From Zetaproteobacteria bacterium CG1_02_55_237 (GTDB lineage Bacteria > Pseudomonadota > Zetaproteobacteria > Mariprofundales > Mariprofundaceae): a DNA stretch of 43,199 bases. Position 1 is the stretch's first letter. The number at the start of each line of letters is the position of its first letter. Below are positions 26,806 to 36,435 of this stretch, piece after piece. The position numbers were made by a program, and so were the translations under genes. The DNA is taken from positions 1 to 43,199 of the forward strand of contig MNXA01000011.1 of the NCBI GenBank assembly GCA_001871195.1, given 5' to 3'. Under the pieces are notes generated by a model. The model was not told where the DNA came from, ran no database searches, and saw only the letters and a list, made by a program, of their open reading frames with translations.

Positions 26806-29076
26806 TTAATTGATGTTGAAACTGAATTTTCCTTCTGCAAAAAGTTTCAGGCAGGCATCCACGACCTTTGGGTCGTAAAATGTGCCGCGCTGAGTTCTGA
26901 TTTCATCAAGCGCCTTTTCAATGCCGAGTGCCGGACGATATGGGCGATGGCTTGCAATAGCCTCCACGACATCGGCTACAGCTACTATGCGTGCTTCCAT
27001 GCATATATCGGCCCCCTTCAGTCCTTGCGGATAGCCGGAACCATCCATGTGCTCATGATGCTGGTGCGCGATATCCGCCACCGGCCAGGGAAAGGCAATA
27101 TCCTTGAGAATGTCATAGCCCACCTTGGTATGTGCCTGAACCAGACAGTATTCGATCGCGCTCAGCTTTCCCGGTTTACTCAATATCTCGGCCGGTAATT
27201 GGATCTTGCCGATGTCGTGGATGGAGGCGCCCATGCGAATGCCTTCAATGCTACCCTCTTCACAACCCATTCCACGTGCGATGGCGACAGCGAGCTCAGC
27301 CACCCTGAGTTGGTGGCCTGCTGTATAAGGATCCCTTGCTTCGACTGATTTGGAGATGGCGGCTATGGTACCTTCAAGCGATGTACGCAGGCGTTCACCA
27401 CTTTCTTTCAGGGCATCGCTTGCTTTGATTCTTTCGCTGATGTCGAGGAAGGTCACCACGCTGCCAGTGATCTGACCGTTTCTTCGTACAGGGCGCGACC
27501 AGTAAGACACCGGGAAGCTGGAGCCATCCTTGCGCCAGAATAACTCATCATCCACGTGTTCCCCCCGCCCGATGCGAAAGGACATGCAGGCGCGACACTC
27601 ATTATCCGGGTACGGTGACCCGTCTGCCCGGGTGTGGTGCATCATTTCATGGAGATGCTTCCCGGTCAGTTCATCGTGGCTATCGTAACCAAGCAGCCTC
27701 ATGAAGGCTGCATTGGCAAATGTGCAGTTGCCGTCCAGATCGAGGCCGTAAATGGCCTCCTCGGTTGAATCAAGCAGCAGTCTGATTCTCTCTTCACTGT
27801 CGCGAAGGGAATCCTCAGTCAGCTTGCGCTGGGTGATGTCTTCGCCAGAGAAGAGTATCCCTGAGATTCGATCATGCTCATCCCTGATCACTGCATTGTG
27901 AAAGGCGATTGTTTTTTGTTCACCGGCTTTGGTGATGGCTGTATTTTCATGGTTTTCGACGGCTTCAACTTTTCCCGCCATCAGCTGTGTGAAAACTGCC
28001 TGAATGTCCTTGCGGATATCCTCGGTGATGCATTGTTCGAACCAGTTTTTGTTGATGATTTCATGCTCTTTATAGCCAAGAACCTGGCAACCCTTCCGGT
28101 TGATGAGTTTGATGTAGCCATTTGCATCCAGTGCAACAAGCATGACATCTGCGATATCGAGATAGATTTGCGCCTGGGTTCTCTGTGCTCGAAGCTGTAC
28201 CTCAACCTCTTTGCGCTGCGCCACTTCTTTGTGCAAATCATCCCTTGATACAATCGCGCTTCTCAGGCCTTCGGCCATGTGATTTACATCCGCGGCGATC
28301 TGGTCGAGTTCATCGTTTGACGTGATCTCAACCCTGGTGTCCAGCTTCCCTTCCCCCAATCGGGTGGTCGCTGTGTGCAAGGCTTTGACTCTGGCCGATA
28401 TGCTTCGCGACAAGTACAGACCCAGACCGATGGCCACTATAAAAGCCACCAGAGTTAAGAGAATGCTGGACCAAATACTTCTTTGCGTATCGGTCTTTGC
28501 TGCAGTTAGTGCAGCCTCAATTTCCTCCCTGGCATCCATCTCCAGATCACTTACCAGGGCCTGCACATTGAGTGAAATCGGCGTTATGTTTTCATTGGTA
28601 AATACGCGGGCTGTATAATATTCGCCACCTTTCAGTAGTGCTGCCAGCTCACCCGACTGATTGAAGAACGTCTTTACATGCTCCCTTAACATGCGAATTT
28701 CGCGAAGCTCATCATCCTCATTTTCCGGATAACCCTGTGCAATTTGCTTCAGCGTCGTTTTTTCCATGGCAGATATGGCGATTTTGGCCTCATTCAGTTG
28801 AGTTTTGATGGTATCGTCTGTCTGACGTATATGTGCAGCATGTTCCTCATGGGTCTTGTGTCGTGCATCTGCCAGGAGATGAAGAATGGTGGCATGGGCT
28901 TCTTCAACGGCATTAAACACCTCTTCTGCAAATTCCAGCTCGCCTAGATTGGTGGAAATGATCTGGTCAATTTGTGTTTTCATTTGCATCAGGTGGGCAA
29001 CATGAATGCCGCCCGCCATGCCAAAAAGTGCGGCTATGACCATGAAGCCCAGGATTATTTTTTGACCGATCTTCAT
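26806..29076 (-). CDS. Membrane sensor with HAMP, two PAS domains and HD-GYP (cyclic-di-GMP phosphodiesterase)
   Basis: A 756-residue inner-membrane signalling protein. Membrane helix 1 (about 8-30) is followed by a helical periplasmic sensor of about 175 residues, helix 2 (about 205-227), a HAMP linker (ending NDELDQIAADVNHMAEGL), then two PAS domains (about 300-420 and 430-560) and a C-terminal HD-GYP domain (about 570-756). HDIGK, HQHHEHMDGSGYPQGLKG and ADVVEAIASHRPYRPA are the metal and GYP motifs, so hydrolysis of cyclic di-GMP is likely. The second PAS has a cysteine pair, CRAC. The target process is unknown; pilus function is a guess from the neighbourhood. The ATG at 29076 has a weak ribosome site. 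Confidence 0.9.
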   Translation of the reverse strand: MKIGQKIILGFMVIAALFGMAGGIHVAHLMQMKTQIDQIISTNLGELEFAEEVFNAVEEAHATILHLLADARHKTHEEHAAHIRQTDDTIKTQLNEAKIAISAMEKTTLKQIAQGYPENEDDELREIRMLREHVKTFFNQSGELAALLKGGEYYTARVFTNENITPISLNVQALVSDLEMDAREEIEAALTAAKTDTQRSIWSSILLTLVAFIVAIGLGLYLSRSISARVKALHTATTRLGEGKLDTRVEITSNDELDQIAADVNHMAEGLRSAIVSRDDLHKEVAQRKEVEVQLRAQRTQAQIYLDIADVMLVALDANGYIKLINRKGCQVLGYKEHEIINKNWFEQCITEDIRKDIQAVFTQLMAGKVEAVENHENTAITKAGEQKTIAFHNAVIRDEHDRISGILFSGEDITQRKLTEDSLRDSEERIRLLLDSTEEAIYGLDLDGNCTFANAAFMRLLGYDSHDELTGKHLHEMMHHTRADGSPYPDNECRACMSFRIGRGEHVDDELFWRKDGSSFPVSYWSRPVRRNGQITGSVVTFLDISERIKASDALKESGERLRTSLEGTIAAISKSVEARDPYTAGHQLRVAELAVAIARGMGCEEGSIEGIRMGASIHDIGKIQLPAEILSKPGKLSAIEYCLVQAHTKVGYDILKDIAFPWPVADIAHQHHEHMDGSGYPQGLKGADICMEARIVAVADVVEAIASHRPYRPALGIEKALDEIRTQRGTFYDPKVVDACLKLFAEGKFSFNIN

Positions 29077-29213
29077 GTCCGTTATAGTGCCTTTCCTACG
29101 TTTCCATGCCGCTTCCCGTTTTCATGAGTAAACCCCCTAAGGATTTTCTCGAGCATGGTACTCAACCATCATAGATCGATCCTTTTACTCTGGAGCCAAC
29201 GAAAGAAAGCGAT

Positions 29214-29231
29214 ATCCCATAAACATGGGAT
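29214..29231. repeat. Perfect inverted repeat upstream of the HD-GYP gene
   Basis: ATCCCAT, AAAC, ATGGGAT: seven perfect pairs around a four-base loop, in the 270-base gap between divergent genes. No T-run follows on either side, so it is more likely an operator or RNA hairpin than a terminator. The rest of the 29077-29346 gap shows no gene. Confidence 0.45.
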
Positions 29232-29346
29232 GAAATATTTCCAAGGGGGTGCCTTGTGGCCCTGCAAGCGGGGGGGTAAGACGTAATAGTGTGCGTTCAG
29301 CTGATGTGTCGGTCCTGTTTAGCCAGAAATCTGCTAAAGTATCTCA

Positions 29347-30507
29347 ATGAATCCGGCCGCCGATCCGATCATGTTCAGCATCTTCCTGATTTTCTTCGGG
29401 GCTACGGTGCTGGCCACCTTCGCCTTGTTTGCCCGCCAGTCGCTGCTGGTGGCTTATGTGTTGCTCGGGGTAATCAGTGGTCCGGCGGGGCTCAGCCTGA
29501 TCAGCGATGCCAGCCTGATCAGCCAACTGTCGCATATTGGTATTGTGTTCCTGTTATTCCTGCTGGGTATGAATCTGCCGCCACAGAAGCTGCTGCGCAT
29601 GCTGGGCAGTACGCTGAATTTGACGCTGATCAGTTCGATATTGCTCATCGGCCTCGGCGCTTTGATCGGCTTGTTCGCTGGCCTACATCTGCTGGGGGCG
29701 CTTCTGACCGGTGCCGCGCTGCTTTTTTCCAGCACCATCATCGGCCTGAAATTACTTCCTACCACCGTGCTGCATCACCAGCGTACCGGTGGCACCATCA
29801 TCAGCATTCTGCTTTTACAGGATGTGATTGCCGTGGTTGTGCTGCTGCTGGTGCAGGGCGGCAGTGCTTCATCGGTAGCCATCAGTCTGCTTGCGCTGCC
29901 TTTGCTGGCTGGATTGATTTATCTGCTCAACCGCTTTGTGCTGCTATCGCTGCTGCGCCGTTTTGATGTGATTCAGGAATATGTTTTTCTGGTGGCTATC
30001 GGCTGGTGTCTCGGCGTTGCCGAACTTGCCCACGTTGCTGGTCTGTCGCATGAGATCGGTGCCTTCATGGCCGGCGTGGCCCTGGCCAGCAGTCCGATTG
30101 CGCTGCATATCGCCGAACGATTGAAGCCGCTGCGCGACTTTTTCTTGATTATCTTTTTCTTTTCGGTTGGTGCCGGTTTTGATCCGGCCCTGTTGCCTGC
30201 TTACTGGCTACAAGCCTGCCTGCTCGCTGCGGCTGCCTTGCTGCTTAAGCCCTTGCTGTTTGTCTGGTTGTTGCGCCGCGCTGGCGAATCGGAAAAGCTG
30301 GCCGGGGAGGTGGGTGTTCGCCTTGGTCAGATGAGTGAGTTTTCCCTGCTTATTGCAGTGCTGGCTCAGCAGCAGGGTTTGATAGGTGCCCAAGCTTCCG
30401 GACTGATTCAGGCTGCGACGCTGCTTAGCTTTGTCGCGTCCTCCTTCTGGATTGTGCAGCGCTACCCGACCCCGATTGCCACCAACGCAGCCCTGCGCCG
30501 CGATTGA
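29347..30507 (+). CDS. CPA2-family cation/proton antiporter (KefB-like membrane domain)
   Basis: A 386-residue, very hydrophobic protein with about 12 helices that matches the membrane half of KefB/KefC-type CPA2 antiporters: VLLGVISGPAGLSLI, FSSTIIGLKLL, LQDVIAVVVLLL (with the conserved Asp) and GAFMAGVALASSP. There is no C-terminal RCK/TrkA-N domain, so it is a short form. The ion and direction cannot be told from sequence. The start is ATG 29347 or ATG 29371; neither has a clear ribosome site. Confidence 0.85.
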   Translation: MNPAADPIMFSIFLIFFGATVLATFALFARQSLLVAYVLLGVISGPAGLSLISDASLISQLSHIGIVFLLFLLGMNLPPQKLLRMLGSTLNLTLISSILLIGLGALIGLFAGLHLLGALLTGAALLFSSTIIGLKLLPTTVLHHQRTGGTIISILLLQDVIAVVVLLLVQGGSASSVAISLLALPLLAGLIYLLNRFVLLSLLRRFDVIQEYVFLVAIGWCLGVAELAHVAGLSHEIGAFMAGVALASSPIALHIAERLKPLRDFFLIIFFFSVGAGFDPALLPAYWLQACLLAAAALLLKPLLFVWLLRRAGESEKLAGEVGVRLGQMSEFSLLIAVLAQQQGLIGAQASGLIQAATLLSFVASSFWIVQRYPTPIATNAALRRD

Positions 30508-30579
30508 GCCTTTCTTTGCGCTAGCGTTTCTTCAGCATGTTTAATTGTCGGCGCAGCCTGCAACCGATAGGCTGTTTCG

Positions 30580-32232
30580 ATGAAACATATTCTGATGCGC
30601 CTGAGCTATCGACCCATGCTGCGCTACCTGATTTCCCTCTGGCCCTTGCCTGTGTTCTTTACCGCAGTGCAGGGCGTCATGTGGCTCAACGGCAACAGCG
30701 CCTTCTTTGGTCTTCCTTACTGGATTTCCGATCTGGATATGCTGCTCTTTCTGCTCTGTTTTGGTGTGACCGGCATCTGGGTTTACTGGCCGCTGGCCAA
30801 GCTGGGCGGAATGCAGGGCGTGCAGGCTCAGCGTCTTGCCGCGCGTTGCATGTCAACGCTGCCATTGCGTGCCTTGAAAGCCTTTGGCACAGGTGGTGTG
30901 GTCTACGGTGCGTATCTTTTGTTGCTGGTACTGGGGAGCGTATCCGCGATGGGGCGGGAAATAAGCAGTCCGATGCTGATTTCTCTGGCGTGCAGTATTG
31001 GTTATTGCTCACTGGTTCTGGTGCCGGCCATTGGTGTGGCTATTACCCTGCATTATGGGCTTGGTCAGCGCCTGGGTATGGAGCATGTCGGCAGTGGAGA
31101 GAAGATACTGCAGTGGAACCCGTTGCATGCCTTTACCGATTCTGCCAAGCGGCCATGGCTGGTCTTTATTGTCACCGGCCTGTTGCCCACGAGCATGCTG
31201 GTGCTGTTTGCCTACCTTGCCTCGATTGAGCCGATGGTTGCCGGACAGCGTTTCATTGCCGGTCAGGGCCTGTTGCTGTTTCTCACCGGATCGCTGGCCA
31301 GTATTATCCTGATGGTATTGATCACCCGTTCCTTGCGCATGGTGATTGGTGAATTGGCTCGTGGACTGGAGCATCTGCGCAAGGGACGCTTCGAGGGCAG
31401 GGTGCGCGTGCTGATCGATGACGATCTGGGGGCGTTGGCCAACGGACTGAATACGGCGCTGGAAGGATTGCAGGAGCGCGAAGAGTTGAAGGGCAGTCTT
31501 TCGGTTGCCGCCGAAATTCAGCAGGGGCTGTTGCCCGATGTGCCGCAGGATGTGCTGGGCTACGCCTTTGCCGCCCTGCAGCAGCCCTGTCATGCGGTGG
31601 GTGGCGACTATTATGATGTGATTCCCATTAGCGATGGGCACTACTGGCTGGTGATGGCCGATGTGGCCGGCAAGGGCTATCCGGCTGCGCTTACTGTGGC
31701 CAATATACAGGCCATGCTGCAGGTTCTGGCAGCGCAGGAAGCACGCTTCGATGACGCGCTTGCCTACATCAATCGTTCGTTGTGCAAGACCATGACCGGC
31801 GGACGTTTTGTTACCCTGTTCATGGCCAAGCTGCAGCCGGAAAGTCATTCCATGTTGTGGATTAATGCCGGACATGTTCCGCCACTGCTGCAAACAGCAG
31901 ATGGTCTCGTGCGCTTGAAGGCGGGCACACCGCCACTCGGCGTGCTGCCGGAGCTGAAGTTCGAAGTGCAGCGCATTGAGTTGGCTCCGGGGGATCGTCT
32001 ACTGGCTTACACCGATGGCGTGACCGAGGCGCGCGATGCGGAGGGTGGAAGGATGTTTGGCGAGAAGGGTTTGCACGAGTGGTTGCAGACGCAGCTTGAT
32101 CTGCCACTGGTGGAATTGCCGCAGACCTTGCTGGCACATCTGTGTGCTTTCAGCAGCAGCGATGATGATGGTGGCGCGGGCAGCCTCGACGATGATATGA
32201 CTTTATTGTGTGTGCAAAGGGAGCGTGTATGA
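30580..32232 (+). CDS. Membrane HAMP / SpoIIE-type PP2C serine phosphatase
   Basis: A 550-residue protein. Six hydrophobic segments fill the N-terminal half, to about residue 250, without a large periplasmic domain. Next come a HAMP linker (ELARGLEHLRKGRFEGRVRV) and a PP2C phosphatase of the RsbU/SpoIIE type: AVGGDYYDV, MADVAGKGYPAAL, NAGHVPP, YTDGVTEAR and LDDDMTLL hold the metal-binding aspartates. Such enzymes usually dephosphorylate anti-anti-sigma factors, but no STAS or anti-sigma gene is nearby. Its stop overlaps the fumC ATG by four bases. Confidence 0.87.
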   Translation: MKHILMRLSYRPMLRYLISLWPLPVFFTAVQGVMWLNGNSAFFGLPYWISDLDMLLFLLCFGVTGIWVYWPLAKLGGMQGVQAQRLAARCMSTLPLRALKAFGTGGVVYGAYLLLLVLGSVSAMGREISSPMLISLACSIGYCSLVLVPAIGVAITLHYGLGQRLGMEHVGSGEKILQWNPLHAFTDSAKRPWLVFIVTGLLPTSMLVLFAYLASIEPMVAGQRFIAGQGLLLFLTGSLASIILMVLITRSLRMVIGELARGLEHLRKGRFEGRVRVLIDDDLGALANGLNTALEGLQEREELKGSLSVAAEIQQGLLPDVPQDVLGYAFAALQQPCHAVGGDYYDVIPISDGHYWLVMADVAGKGYPAALTVANIQAMLQVLAAQEARFDDALAYINRSLCKTMTGGRFVTLFMAKLQPESHSMLWINAGHVPPLLQTADGLVRLKAGTPPLGVLPELKFEVQRIELAPGDRLLAYTDGVTEARDAEGGRMFGEKGLHEWLQTQLDLPLVELPQTLLAHLCAFSSSDDDGGAGSLDDDMTLLCVQRERV

Positions 32233-33626
32233 GTCAGGCGGATAAGGGTGTGGCTATGCGTACGGAACGCGATTCGATGGGTGAGATGCAGGTTCCGGTC
32301 GATGCGATGTATGGAGCCTCCACGGCACGGGCAGTCGAAAACTTTCCGGTTTCCGGACTGAGGTTTGCGCGTGAATTTATCAAGGCGCTGGGTCGTATCA
32401 AGCATGCCGCTGCGGTGGTTAATGCACGGCACGGGAAGCTGGATGCGGCGCGCGCAGGGCTGATTCAACAGGCTGCGGACGAAATGGCGGTCGGGCAATG
32501 GGATGGGCAGATGGTGCTGGATATTTTCCAGACAGGCTCAGGCACCAGTACCAATATGAATGCCAATGAAGTGATTGCGCACCGCTGCGCCCAGCTTGAT
32601 CCGGCGCTTGTCGTACACCCCAACGATCATGTGAATATGGGGCAATCGTCCAACGATGTGATTCCCACGGCCCTGCATGTGGCCGCAGCCGATCAGTTGG
32701 TGCACGGCTTGCTGCCGGCACTGGCATATCTGCATGCCGCACTCGGCAAAAAGGCGGAAGAGACGCGCGATGTGGTGAAGATCGGTCGCACCCATCTGAT
32801 GGATGCAACCCCCATCACCCTCGGCCAGGAAATATCCGGCTGGGCTCGGCAGGTGGAGCTGGGTATGGCGCGCCTGCAAGCCACTTTGCCGCGTGTGACA
32901 GAGTTGGCTCAGGGAGGCACGGCAGTAGGAACCGGACTGAATACATATCCTGAGTTCGGCTCAGGTGTTGCCGCCGAGTTATCCACCGCTTACGGCATCG
33001 GCTTTGTCGAGGTAGCCAATCACTTCGAGGCGCAGGCAGCGCAGGATGCGGCGGTGGAGTTGTCTGGTGCTCTGAAGACTGTGGCGGTCAGCCTGATGAA
33101 AATTGCCAACGATGTACGTCTGCTAAACATGGGTCCGCGCTGTGGCATTGGTGAGATTACGGTGCCGGCAGTGCAGCCCGGTTCATCGATCATGCCGGGA
33201 AAGGTCAATCCGGTGATTGCAGAATCGCTGGCTCAGGTATGTGCGCAGGTGATCGGCAATGATGCGGCGATTACTATTGGCGGCGCATCCGGCCTGCTTG
33301 ATCTGAATGTGATGCTGCCGGTGATGGCGCACAACCTGCTCGAGTCGGAAAGACTGCTGACCAGCGCCAGCCTCATGTTTGCCGACAAGTGTATCGCGGG
33401 GCTGGTTGCCAATGTGGAGAAATGCGAGCAACAGATTGAATGGAGCATGAGCATGGTTACCTCGCTGGCTCCGGTCATCGGCTACGACAGGGCTTCGGAA
33501 ATCGCCAAGCAGGCTGTGACTGAAGGGAAGACGGTGCGCCAGCTTTGTTTGGAGCAGAAGTTGTTGCCTGAGGATGAGCTGAACCGCCTGCTCGACCCTT
33601 CAGGCATGCTTGCTCCGAAGACCTAG
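32229..33626 (+). CDS. fumC: Class II fumarate hydratase FumC
   Basis: A 465-residue, iron-independent fumarase of the citric acid cycle. [30 protein letters not shown] and the signature [12 protein letters not shown] are visible. The start is ATG at 32229, six bases after GGGAG and overlapping the phosphatase stop. Class II fumarases have no iron-sulfur cluster and so resist oxidation. The cotranslation with a signalling phosphatase is unusual. Confidence 0.96.
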   Translation: MSQADKGVAMRTERDSMGEMQVPVDAMYGASTARAVENFPVSGLRFAREFIKALGRIKHAAAVVNARHGKLDAARAGLIQQAADEMAVGQWDGQMVLDIFQTGSGTSTNMNANEVIAHRCAQLDPALVVHPNDHVNMGQSSNDVIPTALHVAAADQLVHGLLPALAYLHAALGKKAEETRDVVKIGRTHLMDATPITLGQEISGWARQVELGMARLQATLPRVTELAQGGTAVGTGLNTYPEFGSGVAAELSTAYGIGFVEVANHFEAQAAQDAAVELSGALKTVAVSLMKIANDVRLLNMGPRCGIGEITVPAVQPGSSIMPGKVNPVIAESLAQVCAQVIGNDAAITIGGASGLLDLNVMLPVMAHNLLESERLLTSASLMFADKCIAGLVANVEKCEQQIEWSMSMVTSLAPVIGYDRASEIAKQAVTEGKTVRQLCLEQKLLPEDELNRLLDPSGMLAPKT

Positions 33627-33702
33627 TCTTTGTTGCGGTGATTTCTCGACAGGGGGACCGGCCTTTCGTAGGCTTCGACGCACAGATAAAACGAGGATTT
33701 CG

Positions 33703-34833
33703 ATGAACAACCCAATGGAAAAGAAGCAGGCACAACTGGTACTCGCCGATGGGCGTATTTTTCACGGGCAGGCCTATGGGGCTATCGGGCACTGCGTTGG
33801 TGAGGTGTGTTTCAATACCTCGCTCACCGGTTATCAGGAAATTCTTACCGACCCCTCCTATACTGATCAGATTATCACCTTCACCTATCCGCATATCGGC
33901 AACGTCGGCGTCAATGATTGCGATATGGAATCCGACGACGTATCGGTGCGCGGCCTGATTGTGCGGGCGCCAACACAGATCACCTCGAATTATCGCGCCG
34001 AACAGGATCTGGAAAGCTGGCTGGTCGAGCGCAAGGTGGTCGGCATCGCCGGCATTGACACGCGGGCACTGGTTCGCCACCTACGCGACAATGGTGCGCA
34101 GAACGGCGTCATTGCCTCCGATGGCATGTCGGTTGAAGAGGCACTGCAACTGGCGCGCGATTGGGATGGCCTGGAAGGGCGGGATCTGGTCGGCCAGGTA
34201 AGCTGCGGTGAAAAGTTTGATTGGAATGTGGGTAGCTACAACATCGACACTGCCATGTTCGAGACGCCCGAGTTGCATAAGCATGTGGTGGCCTTCGATT
34301 TCGGTTGCAAGCGGAATATCCTGCGCAAGCTGGTGGACCGCGGTTTGAAGGTGACAGTCGTGCCTGCCAATGCCTCCGCTGCCGATGTGCTGGCGCTGAA
34401 GCCCGATGGTATCTTTTTGTCCAACGGACCGGGCGATCCGGCGGCAGTGGGTTATGCGGTGGACACGATACGTGAGTTGCTCAAGGCCGACACACCGATT
34501 TTCGGCATCTGCATGGGGCATCAATTGCTTTCGCAGGCGCTGGGCTTATCCACCTTCAAGCTGAAATTCGGTCATCGCGGCGGCAATCATCCGGTCAAGG
34601 ATGAAACCACCGGCAAGATCGAGATCACCAGTCAGAACCACGGCTTTGCTGTGCATGATGAAAATGTTCCCGAGCATGTGGAGATTACCCATCGCTCGTT
34701 GTTCGACGGTACGGTGGAAGGCCTGCGTGTTAAGGGTCGTCCGGTGTTTTCGGTGCAGTACCATCCCGAAGCCAGCCCCGGTCCGCACGATGCCGATTAC
34801 CTCTTCGATCGATTTGTCGCTCTGCTTGATTAA
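33703..34833 (+). CDS. carA: Carbamoyl-phosphate synthase small (glutaminase) subunit CarA
   Basis: A 376-residue subunit that gives ammonia from glutamine for pyrimidine and arginine synthesis. The N-terminal domain has [19 protein letters not shown]. The class I glutaminase triad is Cys in [10 protein letters not shown] and His/Glu in [12 protein letters not shown] at 33703 has GAGG upstream; earlier in-frame codons lack one. The large subunit gene carB is not adjacent and lies outside this window. Confidence 0.95.
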   Translation: MNNPMEKKQAQLVLADGRIFHGQAYGAIGHCVGEVCFNTSLTGYQEILTDPSYTDQIITFTYPHIGNVGVNDCDMESDDVSVRGLIVRAPTQITSNYRAEQDLESWLVERKVVGIAGIDTRALVRHLRDNGAQNGVIASDGMSVEEALQLARDWDGLEGRDLVGQVSCGEKFDWNVGSYNIDTAMFETPELHKHVVAFDFGCKRNILRKLVDRGLKVTVVPANASAADVLALKPDGIFLSNGPGDPAAVGYAVDTIRELLKADTPIFGICMGHQLLSQALGLSTFKLKFGHRGGNHPVKDETTGKIEITSQNHGFAVHDENVPEHVEITHRSLFDGTVEGLRVKGRPVFSVQYHPEASPGPHDADYLFDRFVALLD

Positions 34834-34906
34834 CAATTAGCCGCAAGAGCCGGGGCGTTCTTTAGCTACGCTTGGAGGCTTAAGCCGGCTGGGATAGGCT
34901 GCCGCC

Positions 34907-35575
34907 ATGCAATCATTGGACATCGCTATTACCGCCCTGTTTGCCGTTGGCTTATTGCAGGCCGGTTGGCTGAGTCTTGTAGCCGCCCGCCGCGGTGTGC
35001 CGTCATCCCTGCTGATTCGCGGTGTGTGGTCGCTTTCCAGTATCTGGGTATTGCTGTGGCCGGTATACACCTCTGTTACCCCGCTGTTTGTCGCTATCGC
35101 TATGTTTGCGCTTACGGTGAGTGTGCCTGTATGGCTTAAGCCGGCGGCTTGTCGGCAACTGGTTGTCGCATGGTCGGATGGCGGCTCACTGCCCTGGCCG
35201 ATGTGGATGTTTGTGCTGGCTCTGACAGGGGCTGCGATTCAGTTTTCCTTTTATCCCGAATTCGGCTTTGGCACTGCGCTCAGTCTTTGCCTTGGGCTGC
35301 CTCTGGCTCACTGGTGGGATCGCGCCGGACGGCTTTGCCTGCGTTTCCCGGCCAATCCGGGGCAAACCCTTCCCGGTCATATCAGCCTGATGATCACGGT
35401 GGTCATCTGCTGTGGCTGGAGTCTGCATGTCTATCAACAGATAGGCTGGTTTGAATCAATGACCGCCACCCTGCTGGCCGGTTGTGCTGCATCGGCGGCT
35501 CGGGGCCTGATCGCGCATCCTTTTAATGTGCCGGTGATTGCTCTGACGATCGGAGGCGTACTTTGGCTGTTGTAA
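34907..35575 (+). CDS. Unknown membrane protein, possibly polyprenol/dolichol kinase-like
   Basis: A 222-residue protein with about six or seven hydrophobic helices. The C-terminal half (GQTLPGHISLMITV, then AGCAASAARGLIAHPFNVP) faintly resembles the CTP-dependent lipid kinase / phosphatidate cytidylyltransferase-like family, in which a Lys-x-x-x-Gly-Ser loop is followed by a late Glu...DN..vP block. Here both blocks are altered (Leu-Pro-Gly-His, and Ala-His-Pro-Phe-Asn), so catalytic ability is doubtful. It overlaps nadC by 13 bases and follows carA. The assignment is a weak inference. Confidence 0.6.
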   Translation: MQSLDIAITALFAVGLLQAGWLSLVAARRGVPSSLLIRGVWSLSSIWVLLWPVYTSVTPLFVAIAMFALTVSVPVWLKPAACRQLVVAWSDGGSLPWPMWMFVLALTGAAIQFSFYPEFGFGTALSLCLGLPLAHWWDRAGRLCLRFPANPGQTLPGHISLMITVVICCGWSLHVYQQIGWFESMTATLLAGCAASAARGLIAHPFNVPVIALTIGGVLWLL

Positions 35576-36435
35576 ATATTCATGATGTGGATGAGTTGAT
35601 CTGCCGGGCCTTGCTCGAGGATGCCGCCAATTGTGATCTGACCGCACAGGCAACGATTGCCGCTGCGCAGACAGGCACAGCGCTGATTACCGCCAAGGCT
35701 GCCGGTGTGCTGTCTGGACTTGCTGTGGGCGATCGGGTGTTCTCTCTGGTTGATGCGGGTATTACGCGCGAATGGCAGCGCGTCGATGGTGACGCCGTGG
35801 CCGCCGGCGATTGTATTGCCATCCTGACTGGTCCGCTGCGCGCCCTGCTGTCGGCGGAGCGCACAGCACTGAATTTCATCCAGCATCTGTCCGGCATCGC
35901 CAGCGCCACGCACGCCTTTGTCGAAGTCGTGGCTGGCACGGGCTGTGCTGTTGTCGATACACGCAAGACCACGCCGGGGTTAAGGCATCTGGAGAAGCAG
36001 GCCGTGCTGCACGGCGGCGGTGTGAATCACCGCATGGATCTGGCCAGTGGCATGCTCATCAAGGAAAATCATATCCTTGGTGCCGGCTCCATTGCTGCCG
36101 CGATTACCAACTGTCGCGCATTGCTGCGCAGTGGAGAGCATGCATCCGATGTCTGGATTGAGGTGGAATGTGAAACAATGGATGAATTGCGCGAGGCTGT
36201 GGATGCAGCGCCTGATATCATCCTGCTGGATAATATGAGTCCGCAGCAGACAAGGCAGGCACGCGATATGGTGCCCGCCTCCATCGTGCTCGAGTCTTCC
36301 GGTAATATCACCCTGAGTAATGCGCGAGCCTATGCCGAAACCGGTGTGGATCGCATTGCCATCGGTGCCATCACCCATTCGGCACCTGCGCTGGATATCT
36401 CGATGCGCGTCAGCGCTGCCGCGCCTGAGGTGTGA
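35563..36435 (+). CDS. nadC: Nicotinate-nucleotide pyrophosphorylase (quinolinate phosphoribosyltransferase) NadC
   Basis: A 290-residue enzyme converting quinolinate and PRPP to nicotinate mononucleotide in NAD synthesis. ERTALNFIQHLSGIAS, DTRKTTPGLRHLEKQAV and GGGVNHRMDL hold the phosphate- and substrate-binding Arg/Lys/His. LLDNM and ESSGNITLSN follow near the end. TTG at 35563 is chosen because GGAGG ends six bases before it. It overlaps the upstream gene by 13 bases and birA by one base. Confidence 0.95.
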   Translation: MAVVNIHDVDELICRALLEDAANCDLTAQATIAAAQTGTALITAKAAGVLSGLAVGDRVFSLVDAGITREWQRVDGDAVAAGDCIAILTGPLRALLSAERTALNFIQHLSGIASATHAFVEVVAGTGCAVVDTRKTTPGLRHLEKQAVLHGGGVNHRMDLASGMLIKENHILGAGSIAAAITNCRALLRSGEHASDVWIEVECETMDELREAVDAAPDIILLDNMSPQQTRQARDMVPASIVLESSGNITLSNARAYAETGVDRIAIGAITHSAPALDISMRVSAAAPEV

